Of a DNA stretch of 64,000 bases, positions 25,152 to 33,056 are shown piece after piece. The notes below the pieces were generated by a model. That model did not search any database. It was not told the DNA's origin and saw only the letters and a list, made by a program, of their open reading frames with translations. Source of the stretch: Pseudanabaena biceps (GTDB taxonomy: Bacteria > Cyanobacteriota > Cyanobacteriia > Pseudanabaenales > Pseudanabaenaceae). The first letter of the stretch is position 1; each line of letters begins with the position of its first letter. The position numbers and the translations under genes were made by a program. The stretch is from NCBI GenBank assembly GCA_013361095.1, contig JAATWA010000001.1, positions 1,900,501 through 1,964,500 on the forward strand, in the 5' to 3' direction.

Positions 25152-26909
25152 TTAGCCTATTGTATCAAACTGGCGAGAATGCAATTGAGCGTAGCGTCCT
25201 GCTTTCTGTAGCAGATCATCATGGGTTCCCGATTCGACAATTTGACCTTGTTCTAAAACGATAATGCGATCGCTATTTCTGATGGTCGCTAGACGGTGGG
25301 CGATGATGAATACGGTACGTCCTTGCATGAGGCGCTGTAGTGCTTCTTGGACAAGGCTTTCTGACTCGGTATCTAGAGCAGAAGTTGCTTCATCAAGAAT
25401 TAAGATTTTGGGATCGTGGAGGACAGCACGAGCGATAGAAATCCTTTGACGCTGACCACCTGAGAGATTTACGCCCCGTTCGCCCACCCATGTGTCATAA
25501 CCTTGGGGAAGTTCCATAATAAAATTATGGGCATTAGCAATTTTGGCGGCGTTTTCCACGGCTTGAGTGTCGTAATCCTTTTGACCAAAGGCGATGTTAG
25601 AAGCAACTGTGCCTGAGAAGAGAATGTTTTCTTGGGGAACTAAGGCTAATTGTTGGCGCAGGCTCTTGATCTGCACATCGCGAATATCATAGCCATCAAT
25701 TAGAATTTTGCCAGATTTGACATCATGGAAGCGCATTAATAAGTTCATTAAGGTGGACTTACCAGCTCCCGATGCACCAACTAAGGCGATCGCTTCGCCT
25801 TGATTTGCCACGAGATTAATATCAGTCAATACAGAGCGATCGTTTTGATAATGGAAACCTACGTTAATGTATTCCACTTTGCCCGTCACTGTGGGTAAGA
25901 CGATCGCGTTAGGCTTTTCGGTGACAACGGGTTGAATTTCAAAAATTTCAAAAATGCGATCAACCGAGGCTTCGGCTTGTTTGATCTCGTTATAGCTGCC
26001 TGTGCTGTTGGCGATCGGGTCTATCAAAAGTGCGACACCCGCACCAAAGGCGACAAATTGTTCTGGCTTTAACCAATTATTAGAAATTAACCAGCCACCT
26101 AGTAAAAATAAAAAGCAAATCCCTGCGGCTTCTAAGAATCCAATTACAGGATATTGAATGGCGCGAACGCGATCGGCGGCATACTTGCGGCGGCTATTTT
26201 GCTCAGATTCTTGTTGAAATCGCTCGACTTCGTAAGCCTCGGTTGCAAAGGCTCGAACTAGACGAATGCCACTGAAGGTTTCGGAGAGTAAGGCGGCGAG
26301 GTTAGAGACTTGATCTTGACTGCGGCGGCTGAGCGTGAGCATGCGATCGCCAAACCATGCGATCAATAAAGCAATTAAAGGCGCAACGGCTAGGGTCGTG
26401 AGGGTCAAAATCCAGTTCAGATAAATCATGTAAGCCAGTACAAAAATTAATTGCAGCACTGACGGAATGAACTGATGGAAAAACTTGCCAATTACTTCGC
26501 CAATGCGATCAATATCTTCGGTGAGACGATAGGAGAGATCCCCTGTCCGAGACTCGGCAAAATATTCTAAATCGAGGGTCTGTAAATGGGAGTAAACATC
26601 TACGCGCAAATCTCGCGCCGCATTTAAGGCGGCTTGCGCCATCATCGAGTCCTGACCATATTGACCCAATCCCCGAAATACAAACATGACTACAGTAAAA
26701 ATCGCGATCTGAATTATTCCATTGACATCGCCTTTACCTAAGGCTTGAGCTACTCGCCCCAGTAGATCAGCAAGCAGAGGCATTGTGCCAATAAAGATCA
26801 AAGTACACAAAAATGCTTTGGCAATTAGAAAACGTTGGGGATAAACGTAATCGCGCATTTGCCAATAGGAGGAACGCTTTGTAGGACGCTCTAAAGATCG
26901 TTGTTTCAA
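25152..26909 (-). CDS. ABC exporter, transmembrane and ATPase domains fused
   Basis: The 585-residue half-transporter has six membrane segments in the first 310 residues and then an ATPase domain with Walker A VGASGAGKST, signature LSGGQRQRISIARA and Walker B ILILDEATSALD. The H-loop segment is IIAHRLATI. Such MsbA-like exporters act as homodimers on lipids, peptides or drugs; the substrate is unknown. The first codon is a TTG, with MRDYVY 17 residues later as an alternative start. It lies 25 bp upstream of the Rpn gene on the same strand. Confidence 0.88.
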   Translation of the reverse strand: MKQRSLERPTKRSSYWQMRDYVYPQRFLIAKAFLCTLIFIGTMPLLADLLGRVAQALGKGDVNGIIQIAIFTVVMFVFRGLGQYGQDSMMAQAALNAARDLRVDVYSHLQTLDLEYFAESRTGDLSYRLTEDIDRIGEVIGKFFHQFIPSVLQLIFVLAYMIYLNWILTLTTLAVAPLIALLIAWFGDRMLTLSRRSQDQVSNLAALLSETFSGIRLVRAFATEAYEVERFQQESEQNSRRKYAADRVRAIQYPVIGFLEAAGICFLFLLGGWLISNNWLKPEQFVAFGAGVALLIDPIANSTGSYNEIKQAEASVDRIFEIFEIQPVVTEKPNAIVLPTVTGKVEYINVGFHYQNDRSVLTDINLVANQGEAIALVGASGAGKSTLMNLLMRFHDVKSGKILIDGYDIRDVQIKSLRQQLALVPQENILFSGTVASNIAFGQKDYDTQAVENAAKIANAHNFIMELPQGYDTWVGERGVNLSGGQRQRISIARAVLHDPKILILDEATSALDTESESLVQEALQRLMQGRTVFIIAHRLATIRNSDRIIVLEQGQIVESGTHDDLLQKAGRYAQLHSRQFDTIG

Positions 26910-26994
26910 ACTTGCAGCTCAAATATTTGTAGTTCACCGTCCTTTAGTCTCTCATTTTCTTGGATAAATTACAGCGCTTTGCGCTTTCTTAAAA

Positions 26995-27049
26995 TCCCAG
27001 AAAACTTTTGAAAGGCTGGCTTCGCCAGCCTTTCAAAAGTTTTCTGGGA
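26995..27049. repeat. Perfect hairpin, GGCTGGC core, 26-bp arms
   Basis: Arms 26995-27020 and 27024-27049 pair perfectly with a TTC loop, preceded by TACAGCGCTTTGCGCTTTCTTAAAA, the conserved flank of this hairpin family in inverse orientation. It lies between the starts of the ABC exporter and mtnA (spacer 26910-27329), which holds three hairpins and no gene. Confidence 0.85.
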
Positions 27050-27071
27050 CTACGCCTAGCTGTCTAAAAAC

Positions 27072-27128
27072 AAAACCCAAAGAAGCTGATTCGCCCGCGA
27101 AGCGGGCGAATCAGCTTCTTTGGGTTTT
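27072..27128. repeat. Perfect hairpin identical to the one at 3720
   Basis: The 57 bases match 3720-3776 exactly, including arms and GAA loop, while the surrounding sequence differs. That points to recent copying or strong constraint on this stem. Confidence 0.9.
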
Positions 27129-27174
27129 GTTTTTTATTACGCCAAGACACTCATAACACAAGCAGTGACAGCTA

Positions 27175-27295
27175 TATAGCTACAGTACAGTCATTTGTCT
27201 TAGGACAAATCAAAACCCAATAAGTGGCTGGCGGCGCGGAGCGCCGCCAGCCACTTATTGGGTTTTATGTTCTAGTACACTTGGCGATAGCTATA
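27175..27295. mobile_element. Hairpin element with TATAGC/GCTATA ends, copy 2
   Basis: The outer sequences match copy 1 at 17101 almost base for base, but the arms of the central perfect palindrome (around 27213-27267) differ while staying fully paired. It ends 35 bp before the mtnA start codon. Confidence 0.7.
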
Positions 27296-27329
27296 GTTGC
27301 TATAGTTCAAGAATATTTGCAGCAAAATT

Positions 27330-28421
27330 ATGAACTCTACCTACAAAGCACTTTGGTTAGAAAATGGCGATCTCGTGGTGATTGATCAGACTCAACTGCC
27401 TTTTCGTTCGGTTACAAAAGTGCTTAAAACTAGTGCCGCGGCAGCGATCGCTATTCAAGACATGACCGTGCGGGGGGCAGGTGTAATTGGCAATGTGGCG
27501 GCTTTTGGGGTGTATTTAGCAGCTAGAGAAAGTAATGGCGATTTAGCAACAATTAAAGAGCTTGCCGCCGTAATTCGTCGCGCTCGTCCCACGGCAGTAA
27601 ACCTAATGTGGGCAGTTGATCGCCTACTTAAAGTTTTAGAAAAAGCAAGCACGCAAAAACAAGATTTAGTAGAAGTGGCTTTGCAAGAAGCGATCGCGAT
27701 CGCAGATGAAGATGTGATTGGCACTCGTAATATTGGCAAATTTGGCTGTGAATTGATCGAGGCGATCGCTAAAACTAAGCCCAAGGGTGAACCCGTAAAC
27801 ATTCTGACCCATTGCAATGCAGGGTGGTTAGCGATCGTCGATCGCGGTAGCGCCTTGGCTCCCATCTACGAAGCCAGCGATCGCGGCATCAATATCCATG
27901 TGTGGGTCGATGAAACTCGTCCCCGCAATCAAGGTGCAAATTTAACAGCATGGGAACTGGGGCAGTCTAAAATTCCCCATACTTTAATTGCCGACAATAC
28001 GGGCGGTTTGTTAATGCAGTATGGCAAAGTCGATCTTTGTATCGTGGGGACAGATCGCGTCACGCGCTGCGGTGATGTGGCTAATAAGATCGGTACATAC
28101 CTCAAGGCTCTAGCCGCTTTTGACAATCATGTCCCTTTTTATGTGGCGCTACCAAGTTCCACCTTTGATATGCAGATCGCGGATGGAGTCAAGGAAATTG
28201 CGATCGAGACTCGTAGCGCCGATGAGGTTTTGTATATGCAGGGTTTGCAGGATAACGGACAAATCGGAAAAGTGCGGGTCGCGCCTTTAGAAACAACGGC
28301 TTTAAATTATGGGTTTGATATTACTCCCGCTAAGTTAGTCACGGGTTTAATTACCGAGCGCGGTATTTGTGAAGCTGCCGAAACTGCGATCGCCGCCATG
28401 TTCCTCGACCTAATTCCTTAA
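27330..28421 (+). CDS. mtnA: S-methyl-5-thioribose-1-phosphate isomerase-like protein
   Basis: The 363-residue product belongs to the eIF2B-alpha/MtnA fold. It has MTVRGAGVIGNVAAFG near residue 50, ARPTAVNLMWAVDR, the catalytic Cys in LTHCNAG, DETRPRNQGANLTAWEL and the catalytic Asp in VGTDRVTRCGDVANKIGTY. MtnA isomerises methylthioribose 1-phosphate to the ribulose form in methionine salvage. The sequence between HCNAG and DETRP departs from the best-known enzymes, so a related sugar-phosphate isomerase remains possible. No other mtn gene is adjacent. Confidence 0.8.
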   Translation: MNSTYKALWLENGDLVVIDQTQLPFRSVTKVLKTSAAAAIAIQDMTVRGAGVIGNVAAFGVYLAARESNGDLATIKELAAVIRRARPTAVNLMWAVDRLLKVLEKASTQKQDLVEVALQEAIAIADEDVIGTRNIGKFGCELIEAIAKTKPKGEPVNILTHCNAGWLAIVDRGSALAPIYEASDRGINIHVWVDETRPRNQGANLTAWELGQSKIPHTLIADNTGGLLMQYGKVDLCIVGTDRVTRCGDVANKIGTYLKALAAFDNHVPFYVALPSSTFDMQIADGVKEIAIETRSADEVLYMQGLQDNGQIGKVRVAPLETTALNYGFDITPAKLVTGLITERGICEAAETAIAAMFLDLIP

Positions 28422-28449
28422 CCTACAGCGCTTCGCGCTCAAACTCGAA

Positions 28450-28502
28450 CCAATAAAAAAGTTAAAAACTTTGCGAAGCAAAGTTTTTAACTTTTTTATT
28501 GG
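28450..28502. terminator. Perfect hairpin after mtnA, 25-bp arms
   Basis: Arms 28450-28474 and 28478-28502 pair perfectly with a GAA loop. A- and T-runs inside the stem would allow termination in either direction. A flank related to TACAGCGCTTTGCG lies at 28421-28437. Confidence 0.8.
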
Positions 28503-28513
28503 GGGTAATCAGT

Positions 28514-28544
28514 AGTTAAGGCGGCGCAAAGCGCCGCCTTAACT
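28514..28544. repeat. Perfect hairpin with GGCGGCGC core
   Basis: Arms 28514-28527 and 28531-28544 pair perfectly with an AAA loop. It lies 140 bp before the ilvC start. Confidence 0.8.
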
Positions 28545-28604
28545 TTCTCAACAAATTTATTTCTTTAGAGAGACGATTTTTGATAGACTAGGCAAAGTGT
28601 TTGA

Positions 28605-29681
<1,077 letters not shown>

Positions 29682-29692
29682 TCTATTCTCAA

Positions 29693-29733
29693 GCAAATAA
29701 AAAAGCGGCACAATGTGCCGCTTTTTTATTTGC
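29693..29733 (+). terminator. Intrinsic terminator after ilvC
   Basis: A 19-bp perfect stem (29693-29711 with 29715-29733, AAT loop) with A-run left and T-run right begins 12 bp after the ilvC stop. Confidence 0.92.
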
Positions 29734-29745
29734 GATCGCCTATCG

Positions 29746-29955
29746 AAAATTCCTGTATTGGTTGAGTTGCGGTATTTACCCTCGGAGGCGAATGAGTCGT
29801 CTGTAAGCGATCGCATTCTTGCTTTAATTCACAAACACGATCCTGCCTTGGATATTGATGATGCGGGGATTAATCAGCTATTGCGTCAGGGGCGGTTGTT
29901 GCTGGATGAGGTGATGAGTTGCCATCAGATCGCGGTCGCGCTCAGGTTTTGGTAA
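29746..29955 (+). pseudogene. Relic of a NACHT NTPase gene
   Basis: The frame reads KIPVLVELRYLPSEANES near its start and LLRQGRLLLDEV later. This resembles the start of strand 2 and the Walker B region (LLRxGRLLLLLDGLDEV) of NACHT ATPases, with the central LLDGL lost. There is no Walker A, no start codon outside the terminator, and the frame ends after unrelated residues. I read it as a short decayed piece of a defence-type STAND ATPase at the left edge of the restriction island. Confidence 0.5.
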
Positions 29956-29988
29956 ACTATAACCAATGGTAAATAAGGGAAAGCGAAG

Positions 29989-31011
29989 TTGAATTACAAG
30001 CGTACATTTGCAGAACTGGAGAAAAAAGCTGTCAAGTGGTGGCCGAAAGAATTAGAGGCAACGGTTGCCGCAGAGAGTGTCATTCCCAAGCTAATTGCAA
30101 CCCAAGATCAGTTTATTAGTATCCTAAAATTATCTGGCAACACTCCTCATCAAGTTTTTGATGTCTTGAAAGCATCTGGAATGTCCGCTAATCTGTTTCT
30201 AAAACATCTGGTTATTCTCGCTGATTATGGCGGAGAACTAATTAAGCGATTGGGACGAGAGTTTACAGAAACCTTTGTAATCGATTCAGTTACAAATCGG
30301 CGAGTAATGAGGTATGTTTTTCGAGAAAAGACCGAAGTATATGAATTTCAAGTTTTGCCTATAAGTGGATTAGGCAACACAAAGCTAGATATTGACGGTG
30401 TTTCAATTACTAAAATAGTTCCGTTATCTCCATTGTACAAAGACCTGATCATGATTCTTTTGCATGGCGCAACTTCAGATGTCGCTCATTTAGCTGCCTT
30501 AGAAAAATGTGAAATCGGTGTTTTACTCGGTGATGAGATAGCAATTGACAAGTATGTTCGTGAGAAATACTTGTATGTCAGTAGAATTACCACAGGAGCA
30601 AATACCAACAGTCTTGGACAAATTGCTCAAACTTATGTACTGGAGACCTTACGAGGTTTTTTAACACAAGACTATCAATTAACTAGAAATGGTTCCATTA
30701 TTCTCAAGGGCTATGACAAGAATGATGGAATGCCATTTGATGTAGTTGTCCAAAAGAATGGGAAGAAAATAGGCATAGAAGTTAGTTTTCAAGTGACGAC
30801 CAATAGTGTGATTGAGCGTAAATCTGGACAAGCAGAAAATCGCTTTAGATTGATGAATGAAAATGGGTTTTGGATAGCCTATGTTATTGATGGTGCAGGT
30901 AACTTCCAAAGATCGTCAGCTATCGGAACTATTTGCAATTTCAGCCATTGTACAGTTGCGTACTCAAAAGCAGAAATCGCAATTTTAGCAAACTTCATTC
31001 AAGAAAAATAA
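29989..31011 (+). CDS. Probable type II restriction endonuclease
   Basis: The 340-residue product has no family I can name, but it lies one base upstream of a DNA cytosine methyltransferase gene in the same direction, the usual layout of a type II restriction-modification operon. Near residue 250 it has PFDVVVQKNGKKIGIEVSFQ, which fits a PD-(D/E)XK core with an Asp, then Glu and a variant third residue. A helix-rich N-terminal half may bind DNA. The start is a TTG preceded by GGGAAAG. I see no GCGATCGC in the gene, unlike its surroundings. Confidence 0.7.
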   Translation: MNYKRTFAELEKKAVKWWPKELEATVAAESVIPKLIATQDQFISILKLSGNTPHQVFDVLKASGMSANLFLKHLVILADYGGELIKRLGREFTETFVIDSVTNRRVMRYVFREKTEVYEFQVLPISGLGNTKLDIDGVSITKIVPLSPLYKDLIMILLHGATSDVAHLAALEKCEIGVLLGDEIAIDKYVREKYLYVSRITTGANTNSLGQIAQTYVLETLRGFLTQDYQLTRNGSIILKGYDKNDGMPFDVVVQKNGKKIGIEVSFQVTTNSVIERKSGQAENRFRLMNENGFWIAYVIDGAGNFQRSSAIGTICNFSHCTVAYSKAEIAILANFIQEK

Positions 31012-31012
31012 A

Positions 31013-32293
31013 ATGATTAGTTTTATTGATTTATTTGCTGGTATTGGTGGAATACGTTTAGGTTTTGAGCAAGCGATGCACGATCTTGGCATTCAAACTA
31101 AATGTGTATTGTCTTCAGAAATAGATAAATACGCTCAAGAGACTTACGAACTTAATTATAAAGAGAAGCCAGAGGGTGACATTTATAATATTAAGCAATT
31201 CCCAAGGTTTGATTTTCTCCTTGCGGGGTTTCCTTGTCAGCCATTTTCTTACGCTGGCAAACAAAAAGGATTTGTAGATACTAGAGGAACCTTGTTTTTT
31301 GAGATTGAAAAACTTTTAGGTGAATATCAACCAAAAGCATTTTTACTAGAAAATGTTCGTGGGTTAACTAGTCACGATCAAGGGCGTACTTTCAAGACAA
31401 TTATTGATCGATTACAAAATTTAAACTATGGGGTATCTTATCTAATTTTAAATAGTTCAAACTTTGGTATTCCCCAAAATCGTGTCCGAGTATATATTTT
31501 AGGGCTTTACAATCAACAACCAATTTTATCTCTGAAATCTGATTTGGGTGCAACTGATTCCCATGAATTTAAGCGATCACTTAGTCAACTTACATTATTT
31601 GAGTCATTTGCTAATTATAATAACACTAAAGTTGTTGCTGAAATTTTAGACACAAATCCAAGTAGTAAGTATGATTGTTCTAAAGATTTTATAGCTAGAT
31701 TGCTAAAATTCACAGGGAATAATCCAGACAAACTGCATGGATATAGATTAATTGATCATCGTAATGGGAATTCAATCCATTCATGGGAGCTAGGAATTAA
31801 AGGGGAATGTAATGATTTAGAAGTTGAGTTTATGAATGAGTTAATCGCTAATAGGCGAAAGAAAAAATTTGGTACACATCAAGATGGAAAAAAGCTTAAT
31901 ATTGACGAAATTAAAACCTTTTTTGATCGTAAAAATCTTGCAGAGACTATAAACAGTTTGATTTGTAAAGGTTATCTCAAAGAGATAGACGGAAGATATA
32001 ATCCTGTAGCTGGCAATATGTCCTTTGAAGTATTCAAGTTCTTAGATCCTCAAAGTATATCGATTACCCTTGTATCTAGTGATGCTCATAAGTTGGGGGT
32101 AGTCCATAATGGCAGAATAAGAAGAATTACGCCAAGAGAATGTGCGAGATTACAAGGATTTCCAGATTCTTTTATCCTGCACCCTAAAGATAGCTATGCT
32201 TATCGTCAGTTAGGTAATTCGGTATCAGTACCTGTAATTAGAGAGGTTATCTTGGATTTGTTCAATCAAATCAATGTTTTGAGTGTTGCATGA
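31013..32293 (+). CDS. DNA (cytosine-5) methyltransferase
   Basis: The 426-residue product has the C5-methylase motifs: FIDLFAGIGGIRLGFE (motif I), AGFPCQPFSYAG with the catalytic Cys (motif IV, near residue 75), LLENVRGL (motif VI), QNRVRVYILG (motif VIII) and RQLGNSVSVPVI (motif X). Residues 200-340 form the target-recognition part, which includes a helix-turn-helix-like segment. It would protect the sites cut by the upstream endonuclease. The recognition sequence cannot be read from the protein. Like its partner it lacks GCGATCGC in the coding DNA. Confidence 0.93.
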   Translation: MISFIDLFAGIGGIRLGFEQAMHDLGIQTKCVLSSEIDKYAQETYELNYKEKPEGDIYNIKQFPRFDFLLAGFPCQPFSYAGKQKGFVDTRGTLFFEIEKLLGEYQPKAFLLENVRGLTSHDQGRTFKTIIDRLQNLNYGVSYLILNSSNFGIPQNRVRVYILGLYNQQPILSLKSDLGATDSHEFKRSLSQLTLFESFANYNNTKVVAEILDTNPSSKYDCSKDFIARLLKFTGNNPDKLHGYRLIDHRNGNSIHSWELGIKGECNDLEVEFMNELIANRRKKKFGTHQDGKKLNIDEIKTFFDRKNLAETINSLICKGYLKEIDGRYNPVAGNMSFEVFKFLDPQSISITLVSSDAHKLGVVHNGRIRRITPRECARLQGFPDSFILHPKDSYAYRQLGNSVSVPVIREVILDLFNQINVLSVA

Positions 32294-32355
32294 ATTAAAA
32301 AGGCTGAAAATCTGAAATTTTTAATGGGTGATGAGATTTGTTTTGATGGTTATTT

Positions 32356-32640
32356 TTGATCGCTGCCGAATGAGATCAACAAAAAATTGCTGTTGAAATT
32401 AAAAGCTTCATCAGCACATCCGCCATTAGCGACTTTCACACAGCACTGGGACAATTTCTAAACTATAGAATTATGCTAGAAGTTAATGAACCAGATCGCC
32501 AACTTTATTTAGCAATTCCCTTAGATGCCTATGAAACATTTTTTCAAAGCAGCTTTGCCCAAGCATCGATTGATCGCTATCAATTAAAGCTGATTGTTTA
32601 CGAACCCATCGCTGAGGAGATAGTCAAATGGATAAACTAG
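32356..32640 (+). pseudogene. xisH: xisH-like gene, N-terminally truncated and with an in-frame stop
   Basis: The frame reads LIAAE, then a TGA at 32371, then DQQKIAVEIKSFISTSAISDF and a long match to XisH ending KLIVYEPIAEEIVKWIN. The N-terminal half of the usual protein of about 140 residues is missing, and the stop replaces a codon in the conserved LIAAExxGQKIAVEIKSF region. The gene overlaps the intact xisI by 13 bases. XisH proteins have an endonuclease-like fold and were named for fdxN element excision; here the locus seems inactive unless another xisH acts in trans. Confidence 0.8.
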
Positions 32641-32960
32641 AAAATTACCGTCTATACATTCAAAATCTTCTGGAAAAGCACAGTCATTTTAAAAGTCAAG
32701 ACGATGTACAGAGTGAGTTGATTTTTGACACCGTGCGCGATCGCTATCAACTGATGCGTATTGCCTGGAAAGGCTTGAAGCGGGTCTATCATACTGTTCT
32801 GCATTTTGACATCAAAGATGGAAAGATCTGGCTCCAGCAAAATACAACCGATATTGACGTAGGACAAGAGTTAATAGATTTTGGTATTCCCAAAGAAGAC
32901 ATAGTGTTGGGTTTACATCCTCCTTTCAAAAGACCCTATACAGGCTATGGAGTGGCTTAG
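32628..32960 (+). CDS. xisI: XisI-family protein
   Basis: The 110-residue product is a complete XisI protein: MDKLENYRLYIQNLLEKH, then DRYQLMRIAWKGLKRVYH and the C-terminal LGLHPPFKRPYTGYGVA. XisI is usually encoded next to XisH in cyanobacteria, often in many copies per genome, and was named for control of heterocyst fdxN element excision. Its general role is not settled, and a toxin-antitoxin-like function has been considered. Here its XisH partner is broken. Confidence 0.88.
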   Translation: MDKLENYRLYIQNLLEKHSHFKSQDDVQSELIFDTVRDRYQLMRIAWKGLKRVYHTVLHFDIKDGKIWLQQNTTDIDVGQELIDFGIPKEDIVLGLHPPFKRPYTGYGVA

Positions 32961-32979
32961 GCAATCATCTAGCTAAACT

Positions 32980-33038
32980 AACCTGAAACACATTTTCAGA
33001 GCCTTGCACAGCAAGCCTCTGAAAATGTGTTTCAGGTT
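32980..33038. terminator. Hairpin between xisI and the transketolase-like gene
   Basis: Arms 32980-33001 and 33017-33038 (22 bp) pair perfectly around a 15-base loop. It lies between convergent stops and can end both transcripts. Confidence 0.8.
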
Positions 33039-33056
33039 GGATGTGAGCGCAAAGCT

